DNA of 64,000 bases, taken from assembly GCF_002015085.1 (NCBI RefSeq), contig NZ_MUXW01000002.1, forward strand, positions 1 to 64,000, written 5' to 3'. The notes below the pieces were generated by a model. The model was not told the DNA's origin. It saw nothing but the letters and a program-made list of their open reading frames with translations, and did no database searches. Every line of letters begins with the position of its first letter. The stretch's first letter is position 1. Positions 41,931 to 50,686 of the stretch are shown one piece after another. The DNA comes from Glaesserella parasuis. GTDB lineage: Bacteria > Pseudomonadota > Gammaproteobacteria > Enterobacterales > Pasteurellaceae. The translations under genes were made by a program, and so were the position numbers.

Positions 41931-42197
41931 TTATTTTTTCGTTAAGCTCGAAATGCCTTTAAAGCGTTCATTGAATTTGCTTGCACGTCCTTCAGTATTT
42001 GCTTCACGGCGTTTACCCGTATAAACAGGGTGAGAAGCAGAAGACGTATCTAACGGATAAAGTGGATACTCTTTACCATCTTCCCACACCATTGTTTTAT
42101 TTGTTGCCGCACAAGAGCGGATAATCCAGCCTTGTTGCACACTGCCGTCGTAAAATAACACTTCACGATAATTTTCAGGGTGAATCCCTTTTTTCAT
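41931..42197 (-). CDS. rpmE2: Ribosomal protein L31 type B
   Basis: An 88-aa type B L31 (MKKGIHPENYREVLFYDGS..., SHPVYTGKRREANTEGRASKFNERFKG). It lacks the CxxC zinc motifs of type A. It replaces zinc-bound L31 when zinc is scarce. First gene of the rpmE2-rpmJ2 unit, SD AGGAG. Confidence 0.92.
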   Translation of the reverse strand: MKKGIHPENYREVLFYDGSVQQGWIIRSCAATNKTMVWEDGKEYPLYPLDTSSASHPVYTGKRREANTEGRASKFNERFKGISSLTKK

Positions 42198-42410
42198 ATA
42201 TTCTCCTAGTCAAAAACTCAGACTTAAAACCATAAATTAAATATGGGATTATTTTGCCTGAAGCAAAATAAAAAAGCTATAATTTTTTTATGGTCTTTGT
42301 CACTTTTTTCAACTTAAACACAAGGAAATAACGAAATTGCGAACTGGATCTAAGTTTCTTAGCAATAAATATGCTAGGCTATTGCTATTTTGTAAGTAGG
42401 AGATCAGACA

Positions 42411-43085
42411 ATGGCAAAACAACCTTATCTCATCGCCCCATCTATCTTATCTGCGGATCTTGCTCGTTTAGGCGATGATGTTGCAGACGTATTAAAAGCA
42501 GGGGCGGATTTAATTCATTTTGATGTAATGGACAACCACTATGTGCCGAATTTAACGTTCGGTCCTGCAATTTGCAAAGCCTTACGGGATTACGGCATTA
42601 CTTGCCCGATTGATGTACATTTAATGGCAAAACCCGTTGATCGCTTAATCCCTGATTTTGCAAAAGCAGGGGCAGACATCATCACCTTCCACCCAGAAGC
42701 AACAGAGCATATTGACCGCTCGTTACAACTTATCCGTGAACACGGTTGCAAATCAGGCTTAGTATTTAACCCTGCAACGTCGTTAAGCTACTTAGACTAT
42801 GTAATGGATAAAGTCGATGTGATTTTATTAATGTCCGTTAATCCAGGTTTTGGCGGACAAGCATTCTTACCATCTACCTTGAATAAATTGCGTGAAGCTC
42901 GCCGCAGAATTGATGCCAGTGGATTTAACATTCGCTTGGAAGTTGATGGCGGTGTGAAAGTCAATAATATTGCTGAAATTGCAGAAGCAGGAGCTGATAT
43001 GTTTGTTGCAGGCTCTGCAATTTTCGATCAACCAGATTATAAAGCTGTGATTGATCAGATGAGAGCGGAGTTGGCTGTAAAATAA
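42411..43085 (+). CDS. rpe: Ribulose-phosphate 3-epimerase
   Basis: A 224-aa TIM-barrel enzyme interconverting ribulose 5-phosphate and xylulose 5-phosphate. Signatures: IAPSILSADLARLG, HFDVMDNHYVPNLTFGP (metal His/Asp), MSVNPGFGGQ, VDGGV, VAGSAIF. Single gene with its own promoter region. Confidence 0.95.
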   Translation: MAKQPYLIAPSILSADLARLGDDVADVLKAGADLIHFDVMDNHYVPNLTFGPAICKALRDYGITCPIDVHLMAKPVDRLIPDFAKAGADIITFHPEATEHIDRSLQLIREHGCKSGLVFNPATSLSYLDYVMDKVDVILLMSVNPGFGGQAFLPSTLNKLREARRRIDASGFNIRLEVDGGVKVNNIAEIAEAGADMFVAGSAIFDQPDYKAVIDQMRAELAVK

Positions 43086-43100
43086 TACTGTAAAATATCT

Positions 43101-43152
43101 AAGAGGTTAACCAGATTAAAACTATTTATTATATCTATCAGGTTAACCCCTT
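43101..43152. terminator. Inverted repeat between convergent rpe and sulfatase genes
   Basis: AAGAGGTTAACC and GGTTAACCCCTT pair over most positions around a 28-base AT-rich loop. Probably a bidirectional terminator. Confidence 0.5.
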
Positions 43153-43159
43153 AATGCCC

Positions 43160-44608
43160 TTAAATTTCATCAATAATCCGATACACCCAATTCTCAAGCG
43201 GGTCGTTCAGACGTTTCATTTCCAAACGCATCTCTTCGAGCATCTCTTTTTTGATTTCCTTATAGGTATCATCATAGAAAAGGTTGTGCATTTCTTCAGG
43301 ATCTTTACGGACATCATAGAGTTCGCAGAGGTCGGTGGCGTTGAATACCAATTTGTAGTCTTTACGTCGCCACATACGCTGTTCAAAGTAAACAAAGTGT
43401 CCTGCAAGTTGGCAGAGCAAGCCTTTGCGGTCGTTCTCTTTGTTTTCTCTGGTGATTGGTAAAATGGTTTCCCCTTGGAACTCTGGCGGTACTTCTTGCC
43501 CAGCCACATCATAGACCGTTGAGGTTAGGTCGTGAAGATAGACGAGGTTGTCATCAACTTCATTGACACGGTTAGATTGTGGGTCTTTGATGATCAGTGG
43601 GACGTTGTAGGTGGTTTCAAACATAAACTCACCTTTTTCAATCATACGATGTGCCCCCATTGCATCGCCGTGATCTGCTGTGGCGACAAGGAAGGTGTTT
43701 TCGTATAAGCCGTTTTCTTCCAAGAAGGTAAACAGCTCACCGATGGCATCATCTATTAAGGTAATGTAGCCCCAGAATTTCGTGATCACTTCTTTCCAAC
43801 GTTCTTCGCTGGCTTCCCACATTCCCCACATTTTTGAGATGGTGCGGAAATGCCCTGGTTTACCTTCAAGCGGTTTGAAGAAACTTTCATCTAGCACAAC
43901 GTCTTTTGGATCGTACATTGAGTAATAAGGCTCAGGCACAATGCAAGGGGTGTGTGGTCCCCAGAAGTTGATCCAAGTGAAGAACGGTTTACCTTCAGCC
44001 AGCGATTCGCGGATATATTTTTTCGCTTCGTCAATGATGAAGTATTCAATGGTTTCTTCTTTTGTGCCAGAGAGCAAACCACATAACTCTTGTACGCGTA
44101 AATGAGGGTTATCGCCAAAGTAAGCTCGGCTGACTTCAGGGATTTCATAGCCTTTTTCTTCTAGCCATTCACGATAACGGTTAGAGTGTGTCGGCGGTTG
44201 GTTGAACACCAAATTTTTATAGACTTGGCTACCTGGGTAACCGTATCCGTCAAAATTGTGTCCTTTAATCCCGTAATCTTCAGGAACAGATTTTGTGCCG
44301 ACGTGCCATTTTCCTACGACATAAGAGTTGTATCCTTCTAAGTTACAGATATTCGGTGCCTGTTGGCTGATTTCCCCTGTGCCACCTTTTTCGCCGTTCT
44401 TAATAATACCGTGACTAGATGGCATTAAGCCGGTAAACAATGATGTTCGAGCAGGTCCACACACAGAAGCAGGCGTAAAGGCATTATTGAAACGAATACC
44501 GTCTGCTGCAAGTCTGTCAAGGTTAGGGGTTTTGACAATTTGGTGTCCGTAAGGACCAAGCATATCTTTGCGGACTTGGTCTAAAAGAATGTAAACGATG
44601 TTGTTCAT
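43160..44608 (-). CDS. Cys-type sulfatase
   Basis: A 482-aa sulfatase. The active-site motif CGPAR (Cys50, CxPxR) would be converted to formylglycine; LLDQVRKDMLG and ATADHGDAMGAH carry metal ligands. No signal peptide is evident, so it acts in the cytoplasm or is unusual in export. A symporter gene lies upstream on the same strand, suggesting uptake of a sulfated compound. The substrate is not predictable. No sulfatase-maturating enzyme is present in this window. Confidence 0.88.
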   Translation of the reverse strand: MNNIVYILLDQVRKDMLGPYGHQIVKTPNLDRLAADGIRFNNAFTPASVCGPARTSLFTGLMPSSHGIIKNGEKGGTGEISQQAPNICNLEGYNSYVVGKWHVGTKSVPEDYGIKGHNFDGYGYPGSQVYKNLVFNQPPTHSNRYREWLEEKGYEIPEVSRAYFGDNPHLRVQELCGLLSGTKEETIEYFIIDEAKKYIRESLAEGKPFFTWINFWGPHTPCIVPEPYYSMYDPKDVVLDESFFKPLEGKPGHFRTISKMWGMWEASEERWKEVITKFWGYITLIDDAIGELFTFLEENGLYENTFLVATADHGDAMGAHRMIEKGEFMFETTYNVPLIIKDPQSNRVNEVDDNLVYLHDLTSTVYDVAGQEVPPEFQGETILPITRENKENDRKGLLCQLAGHFVYFEQRMWRRKDYKLVFNATDLCELYDVRKDPEEMHNLFYDDTYKEIKKEMLEEMRLEMKRLNDPLENWVYRIIDEI

Positions 44609-44630
44609 AATGCTATTCCATTATTTTAGG

Positions 44631-44694
44631 GTAGGGACACACTGCGTGTGTCCGTACATTTGTTTTTCTTTGGACACACGCAGTGTGTCCCTAC
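44631..44694. repeat. REP-like long inverted repeat
   Basis: GTAGGGACACACTGCGTGTG and following TCC (44631-44653) face their exact complement (44672-44694) across 18 bases. Each 23-base arm is itself nearly palindromic (GGACACAC-TGC-GTGTGTCC). It resembles REP/RAYT-type units and could end the symporter message. Confidence 0.75.
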
Positions 44695-44714
44695 ACTTTA
44701 ATTATGCTTTGTTA

Positions 44715-46406
44715 TTACGCTTTATCTACCATTTTCTTTTTACCGAAGAAAATCAGGATAAGCACTTGCACCACGGCCCATACGCCCATAATCATTGTCG
44801 CATTGCCTTCTGCGGAAGCTAAACCAAGCGGTGATAACACTAAGTGTAAGGTAATTAAGCCTAACACTAATGAAGCTACTGCAGTTCTTGCATATTCCCA
44901 GTGGGTTAAATCGACATTTGAATGATTGACTTGGTTATCTTCATATGGGGTCGCACGTTTTAAGAACTGACCTAAGATAAGCATTAACGCTACATCAAAG
45001 ACGAAGAGTGAACCCATTACATACACAAAGTTTACGTTCACATTGATAATCCAAACGAGAGTGAAGTAAAGCACAACGTGGACTAACAAGGTAATGCGTG
45101 CAGCTAAGCCTGATACATAGCGGTTGAACAATCCAACGGCAAAGAGTGCCACGATAGGAATGTTAAAGAAGCCAGCAAAACGGCGAGTGAATAAGAATAT
45201 ACCGTCTGTACCGAACATCAATAACGGTGCAACAACCATTGTGATAATCGCCATAATGGTACAGACTTTTTTCGCATAACTGATAAGCTCTGCATCGGTG
45301 CGTTTGACTTTAGTAATCGCAGGCAATAAGTCGTTACAGTAGATGGTTGCCGCTGAATTTAAGAATGAGTTGAAGGTACTTAAAATCGCTCCGAATAATG
45401 CAGCCACAAAGAAGCCTTGTAACCAAGTCGGTAACACTTTATTGACTAAACTTGGGTATGAGGCATCAATCGGTTTTAAGCCTTCGCCAAGAATGTGATA
45501 GCTTAATAAGCCTGGCAAGTTAAGGATTAACGGTAGCAACAAGAGGAAAAGTGCTGCAATTAAAATCCCTTTTTGACCCGCTTTTAAATCTCTTGCCCCT
45601 AATGCACGTTGCACAATCGCTTGGTTTGTGGTCCAGTAGAAGAAGTTGACGATTAAGATACCCGTGAAGATTGCCGGCCAAGGCACAGCGTCTGTTGCAC
45701 TACCGATGGCATTGAATTTTTCAACGTGGGTTGTACCGATAATGTGTAAACCTTCTGAAATACTGCCATTACCTAAATAAGCAAGAGCAAAGATAGGCAC
45801 AAGTAAGGCACCGATCACTAAGATCACTGCATTCCAAGTATCCGATACGGCAACAGCTTTTAAGCCGCCGAAAATCGCATAAATTGCACCGATGATACCG
45901 ATTGCAATCACAGTGTAAGTAATCGCTTCGCCATAGCTAAGATTAAACACTTCTTGTAGGCTGAAGATTTTGTTAAATGCAATTGCCCCTGTATAAAGTG
46001 CGGTTGGGATAGCAATGAAAAGATAGAAGAACAAGAAGAGCGTGGACATAATCAAACGAGTTTGTCTGTCGAAACGTGCTTCAAAGAACTCTGGAATGGT
46101 GGTGTAACCGTTACGGATATATTTTGGTAACAGATATAACGCAAGGAAACAGAGTGGAATGACTGATTGTACAGTCCACGCCATAATCGAGAAGTTACCT
46201 GCATAAGAGTTTGCGTTGATCCCGATTAACTGTTCCGTTGAAAGTGAGGTTAATACCATTGAGCAGCCGATGACCACACCACTCAATCCACGCCCTGCAA
46301 GGAAATAACCTTTTGATGATTTTAAATCATCACCCTTAGTTTGATACCACGAAATCCAGCCAACTGCAGCAGTGACTAGAATAAAACTGACTATTGTGAG
46401 CAACAT
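44715..46406 (-). CDS. Sodium:solute symporter (SSS family)
   Basis: A 563-aa transporter with about 14 membrane segments (GWISWYQTKGDDLKSSKGYFLAGRGLSG, GYTTIPEFFEARFDRQTRLI, YWTTNQAIVQRALGARDLKAGQKG). The family takes up sugars and related solutes with sodium. GGAGG lies ahead of the start at 46406. Probably cotranscribed with the sulfatase, though the REP-like repeat lies between. Confidence 0.88.
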   Translation of the reverse strand: MLLTIVSFILVTAAVGWISWYQTKGDDLKSSKGYFLAGRGLSGVVIGCSMVLTSLSTEQLIGINANSYAGNFSIMAWTVQSVIPLCFLALYLLPKYIRNGYTTIPEFFEARFDRQTRLIMSTLFLFFYLFIAIPTALYTGAIAFNKIFSLQEVFNLSYGEAITYTVIAIGIIGAIYAIFGGLKAVAVSDTWNAVILVIGALLVPIFALAYLGNGSISEGLHIIGTTHVEKFNAIGSATDAVPWPAIFTGILIVNFFYWTTNQAIVQRALGARDLKAGQKGILIAALFLLLLPLILNLPGLLSYHILGEGLKPIDASYPSLVNKVLPTWLQGFFVAALFGAILSTFNSFLNSAATIYCNDLLPAITKVKRTDAELISYAKKVCTIMAIITMVVAPLLMFGTDGIFLFTRRFAGFFNIPIVALFAVGLFNRYVSGLAARITLLVHVVLYFTLVWIINVNVNFVYVMGSLFVFDVALMLILGQFLKRATPYEDNQVNHSNVDLTHWEYARTAVASLVLGLITLHLVLSPLGLASAEGNATMIMGVWAVVQVLILIFFGKKKMVDKA

Positions 46407-46522
46407 ATAGTCCTCCTTTCATTTTGAGATTAAATTATCACATAACTATTCTAGAAATTTAGAACCGCTTTAGCATAATCTCGTTAGATGTAAATAAATT
46501 ATGATAATTGTCATAACTGTAA

Positions 46523-46538
46523 AGTGATCTTGCTCACA
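46523..46538. promoter_or_regulatory. CRP-like site between the symporter and TauE/SafE genes
   Basis: AGTGATCTTGCTCACA keeps the GTGA-N6-TCAC core. It lies in the 253-base divergent region, so it could act on either gene. Confidence 0.55.
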
Positions 46539-46659
46539 AATTTAGAAAATAGTGAAATTTCACTCGGAAAAATATGAGGACGATCATAATGGGATAGCAG
46601 ATTTCACTTTCATAATAGAAGCTGTAGGACTTTCAACACCTCTATATTAGGGGGCATTT

Positions 46660-47466
46660 ATGACAATAACCACAATTTTGATTTTAATCGCCTGTGGCAT
46701 ACTGACTAATTTAATGTCAGCACTGTTTGGGATCGGCGGCGGTGTGCTAATGGTGCCGATTTTACATACACTGTTTCCTGAATTTTCGTTGCAAATGGTT
46801 GCTGCCACCTCTTTAATGACAGTGATGGGAACAGCAACAATCAACTTAGTCTATTTCTATAAACAGCGTGTTCCTGTCAAAATGAAATCACTGTTGCTAT
46901 GGTCAACTGGAATGATTATCGGCGTTCAGCTCGGGTTTGAAATTAGTTTTTTCATTCCAAATTGGGCAATTGTTGCAGTGTTTGTGACTACACTTGTTGT
47001 CCTTGCATTACGTCTTATTCTCGCAAAAAAATCTGAGAATTCCACCGCTTGTAGCTCGTTAAAAGAGAACATTAAGGGAATTTCAGTATGCTTATTTGGT
47101 GGAAGTGTCGCAGGAATTACAGGTATTGGTGGTGGCTCAATTATGGCACCTCTTATTAGTTTATTACCAAGCGTCAAACCACATCACATCGCCGCTTATA
47201 GCAACTATATGATGATTATTGGTGGATTAGGAAACTTATACGGTTATCTAAGCAAAACTCCACCGGTCTATTTAGAAAACTCTTGGCAAGTGGGATATGT
47301 GAATTTTACCGTTGTGTCTATTGTGGTTCTATGTTCATTTTTAACCAGTTTCTTTTCAATGAAGCTGAGAGGGATTTTAAAACCGCTTACAATGCAAAGG
47401 TTGCTAAGTGGTATTTTGTTGATGATTGCTGGTTATATGTTGATCTTGCAGGGTGTTCGTTATTAG
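46660..47466 (+). CDS. TauE/SafE family membrane exporter
   Basis: A 268-aa protein with about 8 membrane segments and the two family repeats (GIGGGVLMVPILHTLFP, GGSVAGITGIGGGSIMAPLIS). The family exports sulfite or organosulfonates. Its placement beside a sulfatase suggests disposal of sulfur anions, but that is inference. An uptake signal lies in the central loop (accgcttgt). Confidence 0.87.
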   Translation: MTITTILILIACGILTNLMSALFGIGGGVLMVPILHTLFPEFSLQMVAATSLMTVMGTATINLVYFYKQRVPVKMKSLLLWSTGMIIGVQLGFEISFFIPNWAIVAVFVTTLVVLALRLILAKKSENSTACSSLKENIKGISVCLFGGSVAGITGIGGGSIMAPLISLLPSVKPHHIAAYSNYMMIIGGLGNLYGYLSKTPPVYLENSWQVGYVNFTVVSIVVLCSFLTSFFSMKLRGILKPLTMQRLLSGILLMIAGYMLILQGVRY

Positions 47467-47589
47467 GCTGGTAAATATTATTTAGATAGCGTAATTTGAT
47501 GTTATGCTCTATGGTATATTTAAAACATTAATATTTTGTCATCAAATATGGCATAATTTAATTATTGATTTAATGGGGACTAGTATTAT

Positions 47590-48480
47590 ATGAATATCCG
47601 AGATCTAGAATATCTAATCGCTTTAGCTGATTTTAAACATTTTCGTAAAGCAGCTGATGCTTGTAATGTAAGCCAGCCCACACTGAGTGGGCAGATTCGT
47701 AAGTTAGAAGATGAGCTCGGAACTGTGCTATTGGAAAGAACTAGCCGGAAAGTACTCTTTACCCAATCAGGGCTTACCTTAGTTGAACAAGCAAAAGCTG
47801 TGTTAAGAGAAGTGAAGATTCTTAGAGAAATGGCAAGCAACCAAGGTAAAGCAATGTCTGGCCCCTTACATATTGGTATCATTCCAACATTAGGACCTTA
47901 TATTTCACCGATAATTTTTCCTCAACTAAAACAACTTTTCCCTAGATTAGAGCTTTATATTTATGAACTACAAACATCATTACTTGTGGAACAACTTGAG
48001 TCGGGACAACTAGATTGCGTTATTTTAGCTTTTGACAAAGAAAGCGCGCCATTTATCGAAATACCTATTTTTAATGAAAAAATGCTACTTGCAGTATCCA
48101 ATCAGCATAAATGGGCAACAACAACCTCAATAGACTTATCAAAATTACGCGATCAAGAAATGTTGATGCTAGATGGAGGGCATTGTCTACGAACACAGTT
48201 GATGGACTATTGCTTATCAATCGGAGCAAAAGAGAACAGCCACTTTAAAGCAAATAGTTTAGAAACATTACGTAATATGGTTGCCGCAGATGAAGGAATT
48301 GCGTTTATTCCTGAACTAGCAGCTAAAATTGGAAAAACAGATAATTTACACTATATTCATTTTAATAATCCTGAACCATATAGAACAATTGGGTTAATCT
48401 ATCGCCCCGGCTCCCCATTACGGTTGCGATATGAACGCCTTGCAAAAGAGATTCAAAAAATAATGTCAGAGATTCAATAA
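47590..48480 (+). CDS. oxyR: Peroxide sensor OxyR
   Basis: A 296-aa LysR regulator. N-terminal HTH (HFRKAADACNVSQPTLSGQIRKLEDELG) and the redox pair in GGHCLRTQLMDYC, equivalent to Cys199/Cys208 of E. coli, followed by SLETLRNMVAADEGIAF. Activates peroxide defence genes when oxidised. Confidence 0.94.
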   Translation: MNIRDLEYLIALADFKHFRKAADACNVSQPTLSGQIRKLEDELGTVLLERTSRKVLFTQSGLTLVEQAKAVLREVKILREMASNQGKAMSGPLHIGIIPTLGPYISPIIFPQLKQLFPRLELYIYELQTSLLVEQLESGQLDCVILAFDKESAPFIEIPIFNEKMLLAVSNQHKWATTTSIDLSKLRDQEMLMLDGGHCLRTQLMDYCLSIGAKENSHFKANSLETLRNMVAADEGIAFIPELAAKIGKTDNLHYIHFNNPEPYRTIGLIYRPGSPLRLRYERLAKEIQKIMSEIQ

Positions 48481-49097
48481 TGAGTAGTGGAATCAGAGCA
48501 ATCCAAAAAGAGAAAACTCGCCGTGCATTAGTTGATGCTGCATTTAACCAGCTAACTGCAGACAAAAGTTTTTCAAATTTAAGTCTACGTGAAGTTGCCC
48601 GTGAAGCGGGCATTGCACCAACGTCTTTTTACCGACACTTTAAAGATATGGATGAATTGGGGTTAGCAATGGTAGACGAATCAGGGTTAATCTTACGTCA
48701 ATTAATGCGCCAAGCTAGAAAAAGATTAGAAAAAGGGGGGAGTGTTATTGCTATCTCTGTAGAAACCTTTTTTGAACTTATTGAATACCGCCCTAATATG
48801 TTTCGTCTTTTGCTGAGAGAACGATCAGGAACCTCGCAAGAATTTAGAACTGCCACGTCACGTGAAATCCAGCATTTTGTAGCAGAACTCGCAGAATATA
48901 TTCAACAAAGAGATCACGCAATAACTCAGGAACTAGCTTATATTCAATCTGAAGGACTTGTTACTCTCGTTTTCACAGCAGGTTCCCATGCTTTAGACTT
49001 AAATAGTCAAGAACGAGAAAAATTAAAACAACGTGTAATTACACAATTAAGAATGCTAGCTAGAGGAGCTGCAGCTTATACTGGTGGTAAGAAATAA
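48480..49097 (+). CDS. fabR: TetR-family repressor FabR
   Basis: A 205-aa regulator (RRALVDAAFNQLTADKSFSNLSLREVAREAGIAPTSFYRHF) that controls unsaturated fatty acid synthesis (fabA/fabB) in relatives. It begins at the oxyR stop (TAATG), a conserved oxyR-fabR pair. Confidence 0.9.
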   Translation: MSSGIRAIQKEKTRRALVDAAFNQLTADKSFSNLSLREVAREAGIAPTSFYRHFKDMDELGLAMVDESGLILRQLMRQARKRLEKGGSVIAISVETFFELIEYRPNMFRLLLRERSGTSQEFRTATSREIQHFVAELAEYIQQRDHAITQELAYIQSEGLVTLVFTAGSHALDLNSQEREKLKQRVITQLRMLARGAAAYTGGKK

Positions 49098-49098
49098 A

Positions 49099-49614
49099 AT
49101 GAAAAAGCATGGCATTATCAACTGTTCTATGAAAAATATTTTGTTATTTGTGAGTTTATTTGTATTGATCAACACTGCAGTAGATTGGTTTCGTAGACCC
49201 AATCCCTCTCATCAATTTGCAGAACAAGTTTTATATGATTTGGAGAAAAATCCTCAAATTATTGCACAACTAAGCCACCAAAAATCACTGTTACTCTATT
49301 TTTGGGGCAGTTGGTGCAAATTTTGTGAATATACCTCCCCATCTATTTCTCAGCTTGTACTAGATGGCGCCAATGTTTTAAGTATTGCTCTCAAATCGGG
49401 AAGTGATGATGAAGTAAAACAGTATATGAAAGCGCATCAATATCATTTTGTGACTATCAATGATCCAATAGGGACATTTTCAAAAAGTTGGGATATTCAA
49501 GCGACTCCGACATTAATTATTGTAAAAGATGGCAAAATGATTAGCCACACTACTGGCTTCTCAACCTATTGGGGGATTAAAATTCGGTTATGGTTAGCCG
49601 ATTGGGTGAGATAA
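49099..49614 (+). CDS. Membrane-anchored thioredoxin-like protein (ScsD-like)
   Basis: A 171-aa protein with one N-terminal membrane segment (about 13-30) and a periplasmic thioredoxin fold with active site WCKFC and cis-Pro in ATPTLIIVKDG. The start at 49099 is chosen, one base after the fabR stop. It probably reduces periplasmic disulfides. Confidence 0.8.
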   Translation: MKKHGIINCSMKNILLFVSLFVLINTAVDWFRRPNPSHQFAEQVLYDLEKNPQIIAQLSHQKSLLLYFWGSWCKFCEYTSPSISQLVLDGANVLSIALKSGSDDEVKQYMKAHQYHFVTINDPIGTFSKSWDIQATPTLIIVKDGKMISHTTGFSTYWGIKIRLWLADWVR

Positions 49615-49616
49615 AA

Positions 49617-49644
49617 ACAAGCGGTCAGATTGAACGCTTGTTTT
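49617..49644. terminator. Uptake-signal terminator
   Basis: ACAAGCG...CGCTTGT, a 7-bp stem extended by A/T, between the convergent thioredoxin-like and dsbA genes; one arm is the uptake signal ACAAGCGGTC. Confidence 0.7.
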
Positions 49645-49655
49645 GCAAATACACT

Positions 49656-50294
49656 CTATTTTTTCACTAAAAATAAAATCGCATCAATATAACGTTGAAC
49701 AAATTCGTTGGTTGAGCCTGAATCGGAGAAACCTTCTGGATTTAGCTGATATTGTTCATTCACAAAAAATGCTGGCACGCCACGCACTTTAAATTCTTCA
49801 GCAGCTTGAGTTTGTTTTGTCACTAAACCATTCACCGCAAAGCTATTAATGCCGCCGTCAAATTGTTCTGCGGTAATACCATTTGCTAAGAAAATCGCAC
49901 GAATGTCGTCCATTGATTTAATTGCATCTTTTTGTGCCGCTTCAAATAATGGGGTTTTCACCTTATCTTCCGCGCCTAATGCCATTGCTAATGCCCACGC
50001 TCGTGTTAATTCTGTCGATTGACGACCTAAAAAATCAACGTGGTACTGTTTTAACACAGCCCCTTCAGGTAAACCTGCTTTGACTTTACTTGGAATTTTG
50101 TAATTCAATTCAAAATCATAGCAGTGTGGGCAATAGAAAGAGAAAAATTCTAACACCTCTTTTTGAGCCGAAGGCACTTGGCGAACTTCGAGATACTCTT
50201 TATTTGCAACAGGATCTTGTGCCATTGCGGTTGTTGAAAAAGCCCCTAATGCAGAAAGGGCAATGAATACGGTTTTTAAAGCAAATTTCTTCAT
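49656..50294 (-). CDS. dsbA: Thiol:disulfide oxidoreductase DsbA
   Basis: A 212-aa periplasmic oxidase with a signal peptide (MKKFALKTVFIALSALGAFS...), active site CPHC (55-58) and cis-Pro in VRGVPAFFV. Introduces disulfides into exported proteins. It follows the YihD gene, as in enterobacteria. Confidence 0.95.
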   Translation of the reverse strand: MKKFALKTVFIALSALGAFSTTAMAQDPVANKEYLEVRQVPSAQKEVLEFFSFYCPHCYDFELNYKIPSKVKAGLPEGAVLKQYHVDFLGRQSTELTRAWALAMALGAEDKVKTPLFEAAQKDAIKSMDDIRAIFLANGITAEQFDGGINSFAVNGLVTKQTQAAEEFKVRGVPAFFVNEQYQLNPEGFSDSGSTNEFVQRYIDAILFLVKK

Positions 50295-50332
50295 AAATTC
50301 CTCGAGTTAAAAAAGTCGATCCTATGACAACA

Positions 50333-50602
50333 TTAATCATTTAAAATTCCACGCGCTTTTAATAAAGCAGTTTTAAAATCTTCTTCGTAATCTTTTTTGA
50401 TACCAGGGATCACTTCGGTTTTATTTTTTTCACGCATTTTGAGTTGATAAATTAACACTTCATCACGCAGTGCATCTAAATCATTCGGTTTGCCAACTTC
50501 TTCAGCAAGTTTGTGTAATAAATCAAGTAAGTGAAGATCGGGTTCTTTACGCCAATGTTCACCTAATAGCTCTAACACTTCGTCTAAACGTTTACATTTC
50601 AT
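50333..50602 (-). CDS. yihD: YihD family protein (DUF1040)
   Basis: An 89-aa conserved protein (MKCKRLDEVLELLGEHWRKEPDLHLLDLLHKLAEE). Function unknown. It neighbours mob and dsbA genes in many gammaproteobacteria. Confidence 0.87.
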   Translation of the reverse strand: MKCKRLDEVLELLGEHWRKEPDLHLLDLLHKLAEEVGKPNDLDALRDEVLIYQLKMREKNKTEVIPGIKKDYEEDFKTALLKARGILND

Positions 50603-50686
50603 CAGAAAATCCTTAAAAAATTTGGAAAAAACTAGGCAGGATCATATACTTTTAAGGTTAATTTTGCAAAAACAAGGGGAAAATAA

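Noticed and set aside
42198..42410. Zur box before rpmE2
   Set aside because: AT-rich sequence is present, but no convincing dyad of the Zur type.
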